From Microbacterium timonense (GTDB lineage: Bacteria; Actinomycetota; Actinomycetes; Actinomycetales; Microbacteriaceae): a stretch of 64,000 nt of DNA. The position numbers and the translations under genes were made by a program. The stretch spans positions 1 to 64,000 of the forward strand of contig NZ_OLMV01000005.1 of NCBI RefSeq assembly GCF_900292075.1, read 5' to 3'. The notes under the pieces are model-generated. The model made no database searches. It saw nothing but the letters and a program-made list of their open reading frames with translations, and was not told where the DNA came from. Each line of letters begins with the position of its first letter. Within the stretch, counting starts at the first letter, position 1. Positions 30,501-37,854 of the stretch are shown here, in pieces.

Positions 30501-30658
30501 GGTACGCCGTGACGAGCAACGCATTGGCCTCTTCCGTGACAGCGGGCCCGTTGTCTACAGTCGCCAATGGGGGCGTTGCGGGATACGGAACATCCAGTCC
30601 GACCAGCACGAACAGCAACAAATACTGGGTCGATGTCGTCTTCGACCCCGACAACTGA
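24548..30658 (+). CDS. giant secreted protein: N,N-dimethylformamidase-like domain plus five DUF4082 and multiple Ig-like domains
   Basis: A 2036-residue exported protein. Residues 1-47 are a long signal peptide ending near SAVAASPCG. About 60-545 resemble the large subunit of N,N-dimethylformamidase (YRTGWYQGLGAR, DSEYPTVRFLERNGYDVSY, SVGHDEYWSG). An Ig-like domain is at about 556-648. DUF4082-type beta domains are at about 652-807, 919-1072, 1176-1330, 1438-1592 and 1883-2036, recognisable by RFYKGxxNxGxHxGxLW and SGWQ. Between them are SbsA-like Ig domains, three in a row at 1601-1877. There is no LPXTG or C-terminal helix, so it is probably released or bound noncovalently. Location in the polysaccharide locus suggests that it binds or modifies the polymer; amidase activity is unproven. 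Confidence 0.9.
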   Translation: MTNMALGTIQPRPRWSRGARAAAVAAITALIAALFVAFAPTPSAVAASPCGANVNPIVCENQKTGTDPEIWDIDGAGDASIQGFATDISVNAGQKIDFKIDTDASSYTIDIYRTGWYQGLGARFITSVPVTATLPQDQPECVSELSTGLYDCGTWHVSASWNVPPTAVSGVYIAKLTRTNGDASHITFIVRNDGNTSDIFFQTSDTTWHAYNTYGGANFYQGGANNRAYKLSYNRPFVTRDSTDMNSPSGDTQRDFYFDSEYPTVRFLERNGYDVSYTTDIDTDRRGSELLNHKVFLSVGHDEYWSGAQRANMEAARDAGVNFQFLTGNEGYWRVRWEPSADDSHTPYRTLVTYKETWAYGKIDPDTQWTGTWRDPRYATSAQGAHSPENALVGTMYMVNDIDASLTVGAEEGKLRVWRNTGLSNLASGTTASLGDGILGYETNEDVDNGFRPAGLIRMSTTVAPTTQYLRDYGNVVAAGTTRHHITLYRAPSGALVFSAGTIRWGWGLDDVHDGRQNTSDSRIQQATVNLLADMGAQPSTLMSDLFAATKSTDTTAPTTTITSPAAGQAIANGTAVTVTGTASDAGGRVAGVEVSTDGGATWRRAEGTTSWTFSYVQQGDGAQTIKARAIDDSANYSPTGTSRSITVGGPYSALGNATPAVASTDDSQAVELGLRFSTEVDGYASGVRFYKGAANLGQHVGSLWDASGSRLATVTFPTESATGWQTAQFSSPVPIIAGQTYTVSYTAPQGGYAYQERYWPYNARPSSPVKVTSATGVNTAGVYGQPGQFPTSTWSEANYFVDVEFTKSDTSPLRIQLRTPGAGAASVALDAPVTATLTRPATPESVGLTIKDPSGTTVPGTVTYDETTRVIRFVPTAQYAPSTAYTVTPVAQDAAGVGLAPDSGWTFTTRAEGQGDGQCPCSLFDESRVPAIPSDSDTSSVTLGVGFTVGVPGKITALKFYKGPGNTGAHVGTLWDDAGTPLATVDFANESASGWQKANLSTPVTVQPGVRYVVSYRAPQGGYSATPAAFAQEYSRGPLTVAASGSVFTYSNGFPTQSSTTDYGVDVVFQPLGDSPALTSASPAAGATGVAANAPISATFSGALRSGYTGKVTANGSTVAGSWTLSGDKKTLNFTPADPYPSWAQVSVTITGIVSESGVAGADVGWSFTAVGSATMFSLLGAATPTQTEASDTASVELGMSFKTSVDGTATAIRFYKSSANTGTHVGSIWNAAGERLAQATFISETSSGWQRVVLQQPVALTAGEVYTVSYLAPRGGYSYTSGYFAAPVSSGPLTAVSPANGVYRYGDGAAMPTESWNSTNYFVDLEFVAASPGGETPLTVESTSPADAATAVAVDAPIAATLNRDPGGQTVGLSLVAGGAEVAGDADYNEVTRTVSFVPDSPLTYATEYTATVTLGGLALKSWTFESVGPPASGEVQTLFANESPTVASVPETDPVELGTAFTVARAGNVMALRYYKGEGATGTHRGTLWSSTGQELARVTFESESASGWQRAALDTPVLVKPGITYVVSYFAPNGGYGHTSGYFSQPRVSGDITGPSIDNGRFFYGSNGGFPTSSWGATAYFADVEIDFGPPPTVVPPSDPSLSSRTPGAGATGVSTTTAINATVAHATSATIALSTGGSAVPGTSSFDVATGVVSFTPTGPLERGKTYAVAVTAGGQPVADGTWSFSTTAAPSITARTPAPSATNVDPATATLSATLADATAASMTLTSGGAAVSGTSSFDPSTRVVRFVPAATLQWGKTYALSVTADGAAVADGAWSFSTLPIATLTATTPTAGAGTVDPATAKVTATLTGAVNASLSLKLGATTVAGTSAFNSGTGVVTFTPTTPLDWTKTYTATVTANGTAVPGGTWSFTTMAKQDQVSLFTTGTPSNANATALLGYQVGTRLRTSAPGVVTTIRYYKGSQNTGSHTGYLRSATGTILAQVTFQNETSSGWQTAVLSTPVRLTVGTEYRVTVYSGSGRYAVTSNALASSVTAGPLSTVANGGVAGYGTSSPTSTNSNKYWVDVVFDPDN

Positions 30659-30682
30659 CCGCAACGAACGGATGAAGTGACG

Positions 30683-30700
30683 CCCGGTTCGGGGACCGGG
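30683..30700 (+). terminator. weak hairpin between the giant gene and the sugar cluster
   Basis: CCCGGT and ACCGGG form a 6-bp stem with a 6-base loop, 25 bases after the stop. It has no T-run. It may partly separate transcription of the secreted giant from the oxidoreductase downstream, or be incidental in GC-rich DNA. Confidence 0.3.
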
Positions 30701-30720
30701 ATAGAAGGGGGAATTCCGTC

Positions 30721-31782
30721 GTGTCCACGCGACTGAACGCTGCCGTGATCGGCGCCGGCTATTGGGGCCCGAATCTGGCACGCAACTTCCGGGCATCGCC
30801 CGACTGGGACCTGGCCGCCATCTGCGACCTCGACATCGAGCGCGCACAGCGCGCGGCCGACAGCGTCGGCGGCGTGCCCGTGACGTCGAGTCTCGACGAC
30901 GTGCTCGCAGACCCGGCGATCGACGCCGTCGCCATCGCCACACCGGCGCGGACGCACCACGCGATCGTCCTCGCCGCGCTCGATGCCGGAAAGCACGTCA
31001 TCGTGGAGAAGCCTCTTGCCGACACCCGCGAGCGGGGCACCGAGATGGTGGAGCGGGCGCGCGAGAACGGCCTGGTGCTGATGGCCGACCACACCTACTG
31101 CTACACACCCGCCGTGCTGAAGATCAGGGAGCTCATCGAGGAGGGCGCGCTGGGCGACATCCTGTTCGTCGACAGCGTCCGGATCAACCTCGGTCTCATC
31201 CAGCCCGACGTCGACGTCTTCTGGGACCTCGCGCCGCACGACCTGTCGATCATGGACTTCATCTTGCCGGGGGGCCTGGATGTGGCCTCCGTCTCGGCGC
31301 ACGGCTCCGACCCGCTGCGTACCGGGAAGGCCTGCATCGGCTACCTCGCCATGCCGCTGGCGGCGGGCGGGATCGCACACGTGCACGTCAACTGGCTCAG
31401 CCCGACGAAGATCAGGCAGATGGTCATCGGCGGGACCAAGCGGACGCTCGTTTGGGACGACCTCAACCCGCAGCAGCGCGTGAGCGTCTACGACCGCGGC
31501 GTGGACCTCGCGCTGCAGTCGAAGGAGACGGCCGACACGCGCGCCGCGAACATCTCCTACCGGCTCGGCGACACGTGGGCGCCCGCCCTGCCTGAGCGCG
31601 AAGCACTCGCGAACGTGGCGGGCGAGTTCGCATCGGCCATCCGCGAGGAGCGCGCCGCCCGCACCAGCGGAGAGTCCGGGCTCCGCGTGCTGTCGGTGCT
31701 CGAAGCCGCCTCCGCGAGCCTGAGCGCCTCCGGGTCGCCCAGCCCCGTCGAGTCCTACATCAAGGAAGTACAGGAAGCATGA
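30721..31782 (+). CDS. Gfo/Idh/MocA-family sugar oxidoreductase (WlbA-like)
   Basis: A 353-residue NAD(P)-dependent oxidoreductase. The Rossmann motif AVIGAGYWGPNLARNF starts at residue 6, EKPLADT near 99 gives the conserved Lys of the EKP motif, and WDLAPHDLSIMDFIL near 165 carries the catalytic Asp/His pair. It most resembles WlbA/WbpB enzymes that oxidise C3 of UDP-GlcNAc uronate before amination. GTG start after GGGGGAATT. Its stop overlaps the next ATG by four bases, starting a run of coupled sugar-modification genes. Confidence 0.87.
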   Translation: MSTRLNAAVIGAGYWGPNLARNFRASPDWDLAAICDLDIERAQRAADSVGGVPVTSSLDDVLADPAIDAVAIATPARTHHAIVLAALDAGKHVIVEKPLADTRERGTEMVERARENGLVLMADHTYCYTPAVLKIRELIEEGALGDILFVDSVRINLGLIQPDVDVFWDLAPHDLSIMDFILPGGLDVASVSAHGSDPLRTGKACIGYLAMPLAAGGIAHVHVNWLSPTKIRQMVIGGTKRTLVWDDLNPQQRVSVYDRGVDLALQSKETADTRAANISYRLGDTWAPALPEREALANVAGEFASAIREERAARTSGESGLRVLSVLEAASASLSASGSPSPVESYIKEVQEA

Positions 31783-32774
31783 CCAACCTCGAAGGCGCCA
31801 GAATCCTCGTCACCGGCGGCGCCGGGACCATCGGATCCACCCTCGTCGACCAGCTGCTGGACGCAGGGGCGGCCCACATCGACGTGCTCGACAACCTCGT
31901 CCGTGGCCGCCGCGCCAACCTCGACGGGGCCCTCGCCAGCGGCCGGGTCCAGCTCGTCGACGGCGACATCCGCGACGCGAAGCTCGTGGACGATCTCACG
32001 GCCGGGAAGGACGTGGTCTTCCACCAGGCGGCCATCCGCATCACGCAGTGCGCGGAGGAGCCGCGCCTGGCGCTGGAGGTCCTCGTCGACGGCACCTTCA
32101 ACGTCGTCGAGTCCGCCGCCCGGCACCGCGTGAAGAAGCTCATCGCGGCCTCCAGCGCGTCGGTGTACGGCATGGCGGAGGAGTTCCCGACGACCGAGCG
32201 TCACCACCACGAGAACAACGACACGCTGTACGGGGCGGCGAAGACCTTCAACGAGGGCCTGATCCGCAGCTTCCGTGCCATGCAGGGTCTGGATTACGTG
32301 CTGCTGCGGTACTTCAACGTGTACGGCCCGCGCATGGACGTGCACGGCCTGTACACCGAGGTGCTCGTCCGCTGGATGGAGCGGATCGCCGACGGGAAGC
32401 CTCCGCTCATCTTCGGTGACGGCCGGCAGACGATGGACTTCGTGTGCGTCCCCGACATCGCCCGCGCCAACGTCCTCGCCGCACAGAGCGACATCGTCGA
32501 GGGCACGTACAACATCGCCAGCGGCACCGAGACCAGCCTGCTCGAACTGGCCGAGGCGCTGCTGCGAGTCATGGGATCGGACCTCGGCGTCGAGCATGGT
32601 CCGGAGCGCGCCGTCAACGGCGTCGTCCGCCGGCTCGCCGACACCTCCGCCGCCAAGCGCGACCTCGGCTTCGAGGCGACCATCGGCCTCGACGAGGGCC
32701 TGCGCCAGCTCGTCGAGTGGTGGCGGCCGCTGCGCGAGGAGATCGCCGCCGGACGGGCGGTGAGCGTCGCATGA
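31779..32774 (+). CDS. NAD-dependent sugar epimerase/dehydratase
   Basis: A 331-residue extended short-chain dehydrogenase. VTGGAGTIGSTLVDQLL binds NAD at residues 10-26, DGDIRD near 65 contacts the cofactor, and SSASVYG near 125 with YGAAK near 150 supplies the Ser and Tyr-x-x-x-Lys catalytic set. RYFNVYGPRM and GDGRQTMDFVCVPD are substrate-side motifs of nucleotide-sugar 4-epimerases and 4,6-dehydratases. The exact reaction cannot be told from motifs. It overlaps both neighbours by four bases and is followed by an aminotransferase, so the keto product or an epimer is probably aminated next. Confidence 0.9.
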   Translation: MTNLEGARILVTGGAGTIGSTLVDQLLDAGAAHIDVLDNLVRGRRANLDGALASGRVQLVDGDIRDAKLVDDLTAGKDVVFHQAAIRITQCAEEPRLALEVLVDGTFNVVESAARHRVKKLIAASSASVYGMAEEFPTTERHHHENNDTLYGAAKTFNEGLIRSFRAMQGLDYVLLRYFNVYGPRMDVHGLYTEVLVRWMERIADGKPPLIFGDGRQTMDFVCVPDIARANVLAAQSDIVEGTYNIASGTETSLLELAEALLRVMGSDLGVEHGPERAVNGVVRRLADTSAAKRDLGFEATIGLDEGLRQLVEWWRPLREEIAAGRAVSVA

Positions 32775-33913
32775 GCGGACGCATCAATGTGATGGTGCCG
32801 TGGCTGGGCCAGGAGGAAGCGGATGCGGTGGCCGAAGCCATCGCCAGCGGCTGGGTCGCTCAGGGACCGCGGGTCGCGCGCTTCGAGCAGGAGTTCGCGC
32901 AGGCCATGCAGGCCCGGTACGCCGTCGCGACGAGCAGCTGCACCACGGCCCTGCATCTGGCACTGATCGTGGCGGGCATCGGCCCCGGCGACGATGTCGT
33001 CGTGCCGTCGTTCTCGTTCATCGCCACGACGAACGCCGTCCGCTACGTCGGCGCGAACCCGGTCTTCGCCGACGTCGACCCGGTCACCGGCAACGTGACC
33101 GGCCACACCGTCGCCGAAGCGCTGACGCCCCAGACGCGGGCGGTCATCGCCGTCGACCAGGGCGGCGTGCCCGTCGACATCGACGACATCCGCTCCTTCA
33201 CCGACCAGCTCAACATCGTCGTCATCGAGGATGCCGCGTGCGGCGCCGGCTCGACCTACAAGGGCCGTCCCGTGGGAGCCGGGGCCGAGATCGCTGCCTG
33301 GTCGTTCCACCCGCGGAAGCTCCTCACGACCGGCGAGGGCGGCATGATCACGACGTCGAACCCGGACTGGGCCGACCGGGCCCGTCATCTGCGTGAGCAC
33401 GCCATGAGCGTCTCGGCCGCGGATCGCCACAACTCCGTGCTGCCGCCCGCCGAGGAGTACACCGAGGTCGGGTTCAACTTCCGGATGACCGACATGCAGG
33501 CCGCCGTCGGGCTCGTGCAGCTGGGGCGGCTGCCCGAGATCGTGGCACGTCGCCGCGAGATCGCCGCGCGCTATCAGGAGGCCATCGCGAGCATCGAGGG
33601 ACTGCGCGCCGTGGTGGACCCGGAGTACGGCACGGGCAACTTCCAGTCGTTCTGGGTCGAGGTGGGTGAGGAGTACCCCACCGATCGCGACGGTCTGCTC
33701 GAAGCGCTCGCCCGCGCCGACATCTCGGCCCGGCGAGGCATCATGGCCTCCCACCGCCAGCCGCCCTATCGCGATCTCGTTCCCGAGGGTGGTCTTCCGG
33801 TCACCGAGCAGCTCAACGACAACACGCTGATCCTGCCCGTGTTCCACCAGCTCACGGCGGCAGACCAGGATCGCGTGATCACCGTTCTCCGTTCTCCGAG
33901 CGAGGCGGCGTAG
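32771..33913 (+). CDS. DegT/DnrJ/EryC1 sugar aminotransferase (perosamine-synthase-like)
   Basis: A 380-residue PLP sugar aminotransferase. Seen: ATSSCTTALHLAL near residue 55 (phosphate cup), VVVPSFSFIATTNAV, VIEDAACGAGSTY near 155 with the pyridine-N Asp, and WSFHPRKLLTTGEGGM near 178 with the PLP lysine. The fold and NFRMTDMQAAVGLVQL segment match enzymes that aminate 4-keto-6-deoxy sugars, such as perosamine or bacillosamine precursors. The ATG overlaps the epimerase stop, and its TAG overlaps the GTG of the next acyltransferase. With that gene it would make an N-acylated amino sugar. Confidence 0.88.
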   Translation: MSGRINVMVPWLGQEEADAVAEAIASGWVAQGPRVARFEQEFAQAMQARYAVATSSCTTALHLALIVAGIGPGDDVVVPSFSFIATTNAVRYVGANPVFADVDPVTGNVTGHTVAEALTPQTRAVIAVDQGGVPVDIDDIRSFTDQLNIVVIEDAACGAGSTYKGRPVGAGAEIAAWSFHPRKLLTTGEGGMITTSNPDWADRARHLREHAMSVSAADRHNSVLPPAEEYTEVGFNFRMTDMQAAVGLVQLGRLPEIVARRREIAARYQEAIASIEGLRAVVDPEYGTGNFQSFWVEVGEEYPTDRDGLLEALARADISARRGIMASHRQPPYRDLVPEGGLPVTEQLNDNTLILPVFHQLTAADQDRVITVLRSPSEAA

Positions 33914-34539
33914 TGGCGGACGGACTCCTGCTCGTCGGGGCGAGCGGCCTGGCGCGCGAAGTGCTCGCAGCGGGCATCACCGGCGTCGTCGGCATCCTCG
34001 ACGATGACGCGCGACTGCACGGCACCCACATCGCCGGGATCCCCGTGGTCGGGGCCGTCGACGACGCGTCCGCGCGCACGGAGTCGCTGCTGGTCTGCGT
34101 CGGCCCCAGCCAGGCGCGCCGCGCGCTCGTCGCGCGGCTGGGTCGGCGGGGCGTCGGCGACGATCGCTACGCCACCTTCGTCGCACGGTCCGCCCGCATC
34201 GGCGCATCGAGCGACGTCGGGTTCGGCAGCATCCTGCTCGATGGAGTCGTCGTGACCGCGGACGCCTCGATCGGCCGGCACGTCGTGATCATGCCGAACT
34301 GCACCATCACGCACGACGACGTGCTGTCCGACTTCGCGACGCTCGCGGCCGGGGTGTCTCTCGGCGGGACGGTCCAGGTCGGTGAGGCGGCGTACCTCGG
34401 AATGAATGCGTCCGTGCGACAGGGGCTCGCGATAGGCTCCGAATCCACGGTAGGAATGGGGGCCGTCGTGCTGGAGCACGTCCCCGCGGAGGCGACGTGG
34501 GCCGGGGTGCCCGCTCGCGAGATCGGAGCACGAGCGTGA
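33913..34539 (+). CDS. NeuD/PglD-family sugar O/N-acyltransferase
   Basis: A 208-residue protein with an N-terminal Rossmann-like substrate domain (LLLVGASGLAREVLAAG at 5-21, GILDDD) and a C-terminal left-handed beta-helix (NCTITHDDVLSDFATLAAGV with the catalytic His near 135). This architecture is that of PglD and NeuD, which acetylate UDP-4-amino-4,6-dideoxy sugars or sialic acid. GTG start. The overlap with the preceding aminotransferase supports the amino-sugar product of that enzyme as the acceptor; the acyl group is presumed acetyl. Confidence 0.88.
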   Translation: MADGLLLVGASGLAREVLAAGITGVVGILDDDARLHGTHIAGIPVVGAVDDASARTESLLVCVGPSQARRALVARLGRRGVGDDRYATFVARSARIGASSDVGFGSILLDGVVVTADASIGRHVVIMPNCTITHDDVLSDFATLAAGVSLGGTVQVGEAAYLGMNASVRQGLAIGSESTVGMGAVVLEHVPAEATWAGVPAREIGARA

Positions 34540-35654
34540 GCACCACGGTTCCCTTCCTCGACCTCGCGGCCCAGCAGGCCGAGATCGCCGACGAGGTCCT
34601 CCCCGTATGGCAGGAGCAGCTCGGCGCCGCCTCCTTCATCGGCGGCCCACAGGTCGAGGCGTTCGAGCGGGAGTACGCCGAGTACATCGGCGTCGACCAC
34701 GTCGTCGGTGTCTCCAACGGCACCGACGCGCTGGAGCTGGCGTACCGGGCGATCGGGGTCGGTCCCGGTGACGAGATCATCATGCCCGCGAACACCTTCA
34801 TCGCAACGGCCGAGGCGGCCTCCCGCATCGGCGCAGTGCCGGTGTTCGTCGACGTCGACGACGAGTACCTGCTGATCGATCCCGAGGCCATCGAAGCGGC
34901 GATCACGTCGCGCACTCGGGCGATCACCCCGGTGCACCTGTTCGGTCAGACCGCTCCCATGGAGCTGATCATGCCGATCGCTGCCAAGCACGGCCTGGAC
35001 GTTGTGGAGGATGCCGCGCAGGCGCAGGGGGCGTCGGGCACAGCGGGACGCGCCGGGTCGCTCGGCCGTGTGGCGGCGACCAGCTTCTACCCGGGCAAGA
35101 ACCTCGGCGCGGCCGGGGATGCCGGCGCGGTCATGACCGACGATGCCGACGCTGCCGCGCTCGTTCGAAAACTGGCCGCTCATGGCAGTTCGGTCAAGTA
35201 CGTCCACGACCACATCGGCATGAACGCCCGGCTGGATGCCGTCCAGGCCACGGTGCTGCGCGCCAAGCTGCGCCGGCTCGACGGCTGGAACGAGGCACGT
35301 CGCGCGGTGGCCGCCCGCTACGCGGATCTCCTCGATGCGGTGCCGGGCGTGCGGGCTCCGAATACGCGCCCGGGAAACGAGGACGTGTGGCACCTGTACG
35401 TCGTTCGCGTCGACGAGCGCGACCGGGTGCTGTCGGAACTGACCGCGGCGGGGATCGGCGCCGGCATCCACTACCCCACGGCGGTGCACCTCACCGAGGC
35501 CTATGAAGGGCTCGGCTATCGCCGCGGGCAGTTCCCGGTGGCGGAGGCGGCGGCTCAGCGCATCCTCTCGCTGCCCATGTTCCCGCACCTCCTGAGCGAC
35601 CAGCAGGAGCGGGTGGTCCGCGAACTGTCCACGTCGACGCGGGGCCATGACTGA
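34536..35654 (+). CDS. DegT-family 3-amino sugar aminotransferase (WlbC/QdtB-like)
   Basis: A second PLP sugar aminotransferase of 372 residues. VPFLDLAAQQAEI at the start is typical of 3-ketosugar aminotransferases such as QdtB, FdtB and WlbC. Further motifs: GVSNGTDALELAYRA near 60, EDAAQAQGAS near 157 with the Asp, and TSFYPGKNLGAAGDAG near 182 with the PLP lysine. The GTG start at 34536 overlaps the acyltransferase stop. Together with the WlbA-like oxidoreductase and WlbB-like acetyltransferase it could make a 2,3-diacetamido uronic acid. The uronate-forming dehydrogenase is not in this window. Confidence 0.88.
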   Translation: MSTTVPFLDLAAQQAEIADEVLPVWQEQLGAASFIGGPQVEAFEREYAEYIGVDHVVGVSNGTDALELAYRAIGVGPGDEIIMPANTFIATAEAASRIGAVPVFVDVDDEYLLIDPEAIEAAITSRTRAITPVHLFGQTAPMELIMPIAAKHGLDVVEDAAQAQGASGTAGRAGSLGRVAATSFYPGKNLGAAGDAGAVMTDDADAAALVRKLAAHGSSVKYVHDHIGMNARLDAVQATVLRAKLRRLDGWNEARRAVAARYADLLDAVPGVRAPNTRPGNEDVWHLYVVRVDERDRVLSELTAAGIGAGIHYPTAVHLTEAYEGLGYRRGQFPVAEAAAQRILSLPMFPHLLSDQQERVVRELSTSTRGHD

Positions 35655-37854
35655 ACGCGCGGGAGCAGAGTCTGCAGACGCGGCTGCACGGCCGCGTCTG
35701 GCATTCTTCCGCCTGAACGACAACGATCTGCCGGAGTTCATCCGGGGTCATTTCGACGATCATGTCCGGTGTCTGGATCAGTTCTTCGACGTGACGGTCA
35801 TCACCGAGAACTGCGACTACGACGAGGTGGTGGACCGTGTCCGCCCCGACGTGGCACTGTTCGAGTCCGGGGTGTATGCGCGGCCGGATCGCTCGATCAC
35901 CCGCACCGATACTCATCCGCAGATCCCGAAGATCGGGCTTCTCGACGCCGACGCGTACTGCTTGACCCGCTCGGTCTTCCTCTCGGACATGGACGACTGG
36001 GGCGTGGAGACCTTCTTCACCATAGCGGCGTCGGCGACCGGGTACACCCCCGACATCGGCGATCGCACGTACGTGTGGCCGAACTTCGCCGACCGGTCGG
36101 TGTTCCACTCCTACCCGGAGGGCAAGACGCAGACGATCCTCCTCAGCGGCAGCCGCGCCACGAACTACCCGTGGCGTGTGAGAGTCGACCGTGTCCTCGC
36201 GGAGCGGTTCCCCGTACGCGCCCTGCCGCATGCGGGATGGTTCGGCCGGGATGCCGCGGCGGGGATGCCCAGCGGAGAGGCGTACGCGCGGTCGCTCAGC
36301 TCGGCCCTCATCGTGCCGACCTGCGGGACGATCGCCGACGAGCTGGTGCGCAAGCACTTCGAGATCCCTGCGGCCGGCGCGATCCTGCTCACCGAGCGGA
36401 CGGATGCGGTCGAGGCGGCGGGATTCGTCGACATGGAGAACTGCATCTTCGCCGACACCGACGATGTCGTGGACAAGGTGGAGCAGGTGCTCGGCGACGA
36501 GGCGCTGCGTGAGCGGATCGCGCGGTCGGGCCAGGAGCTCGCGCACTCGCGGCACTCGATCGAGAACCGCTCGCAGATCCGCGAATGGTACGACCTGAGC
36601 CGTCAGGCGAAGAGCGGGGAGCGGGTGTTCCAACGCGACCTCTTCGGTCCTCTCGTGCTCGAGCGGGCGGACTCGCAGGCAGCGGTGAGCCCGGTCGCTC
36701 CGGCCGGCGTGGATCGCATCCTCGTGGCCTCCGGGCAGGAGCTGCTGCGCTCAGGGCGTCCGGAGCTGGCGCTGGACCAGTTCGCGCAGGTCCTCAACAT
36801 GCACTTCGAGCCTGCCGCGGCGTACGGTGTCGCGCGCAGCTGGCTCATGCGCGGCGACCCGGCGCGCGCCCGGCGGATACTGGAGTACTCGACCGGGGTG
36901 GTTGTCCGCGCGCACGGGGCGTCCCAGCCGGATCCCGTCGAATGGGCGGCGCTCCTGCGTGCCGTGCTGTGCGAGGGGAAGCCGGGCGAGGCGCTCGAGC
37001 TCGCCGAGCGGCATCCCGGCATCCGTCATCCGGAGCTCGACCGTACGCGGTGGGTCGTTTCGCGACTGGCCGGCGTCCCGGTGAGCTTCGCCGATCGTCC
37101 CGTGCGCCGTTCGGTCCACGGCCGCTCCGAGCCGGCGTGGGAGGACTGGCGTGCGGAGTTCGGCCGAGAGCTCGAGGCAGCAGGGCAGCCGGAGCTCGCC
37201 ACCCGCGTGGCCGGGCTCGCCGAACCGGGCGCCGCCGACCTCGCGCCCGGAGGCGCGGGTCAGAGCCGGCCGCGCTTGTCCGTCGTCGCCCGTCGCGGTG
37301 TGCGGCTCGGTCGCCGTGTTGCCGGTCGCATCGGTCGCGAATGGTCGCGCGTGCGCGGCACGACGGAACAGCCGGACCGCACCGCGATGTCGACGCTGCT
37401 GGGTGGGATGCCTGTGGATGTCGTCGTCGCACTGCTCGTCGACGACGCGGTCGCTTCACGCGCCGAATCAGCGGTGGTGAACGACGGCACGGACGCCGCG
37501 TTCGTGCGGGTCGGCCGCGCGACTCTCCCGGACGCCTCGGCCACCGAGGTGCCTCACGGCCTGCGCCACGGTGCGAACGAGCGCGTGCTCGCCGGCGTGT
37601 TGGGCTCGGGACGCGCGGTCGTCGTGACCAGTGCTGTCGGCGCCGCCTACCTCGAGCCGTCCCATCTGGACGACAGCCTCGTGCTGGTGCTCGTGGGCGA
37701 GACGGATGAGACCCGCATCGAGCAGCGCATCGGCGAAGGCGGACGCTGGCATCGTGCCCCCCGCGAGCTGGAGGAGCGACTCGGGCGCCTGTGGGACGGC
37801 GAGACCGTACGCGTGTGGGTGAATGACGCCGACGACCACGCGGGTGGATCGTGA
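35647..37854 (+). CDS. large glycosyltransferase, CgeB-like with extra C-terminal regions
   Basis: A 735-residue cytoplasmic protein. Residues 10-330 resemble the CgeB/glycosyltransferase family 1 layout: FRLNDNDLPEFIRGHFDDHV, VRPDVALFESG, a middle ILLSGSRATNYPWR, and CGTIADELVRKHFEIPAAGAI with a sugar-nucleotide-site Glu/Pro pattern. Residues about 355-470 form TPR-like helices (QELLRSGRPELALDQF, RGDPARARRIL). The last 180 residues are not recognised and contain an Arg-rich stretch near 545. It overlaps the preceding gene by eight bases. The length is about twice that of a simple transferase, so it may bind partner enzymes through the helical part. Sugar and acceptor are unknown. Confidence 0.75.
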   Translation: MTERAGAESADAAARPRLAFFRLNDNDLPEFIRGHFDDHVRCLDQFFDVTVITENCDYDEVVDRVRPDVALFESGVYARPDRSITRTDTHPQIPKIGLLDADAYCLTRSVFLSDMDDWGVETFFTIAASATGYTPDIGDRTYVWPNFADRSVFHSYPEGKTQTILLSGSRATNYPWRVRVDRVLAERFPVRALPHAGWFGRDAAAGMPSGEAYARSLSSALIVPTCGTIADELVRKHFEIPAAGAILLTERTDAVEAAGFVDMENCIFADTDDVVDKVEQVLGDEALRERIARSGQELAHSRHSIENRSQIREWYDLSRQAKSGERVFQRDLFGPLVLERADSQAAVSPVAPAGVDRILVASGQELLRSGRPELALDQFAQVLNMHFEPAAAYGVARSWLMRGDPARARRILEYSTGVVVRAHGASQPDPVEWAALLRAVLCEGKPGEALELAERHPGIRHPELDRTRWVVSRLAGVPVSFADRPVRRSVHGRSEPAWEDWRAEFGRELEAAGQPELATRVAGLAEPGAADLAPGGAGQSRPRLSVVARRGVRLGRRVAGRIGREWSRVRGTTEQPDRTAMSTLLGGMPVDVVVALLVDDAVASRAESAVVNDGTDAAFVRVGRATLPDASATEVPHGLRHGANERVLAGVLGSGRAVVVTSAVGAAYLEPSHLDDSLVLVLVGETDETRIEQRIGEGGRWHRAPRELEERLGRLWDGETVRVWVNDADDHAGGS

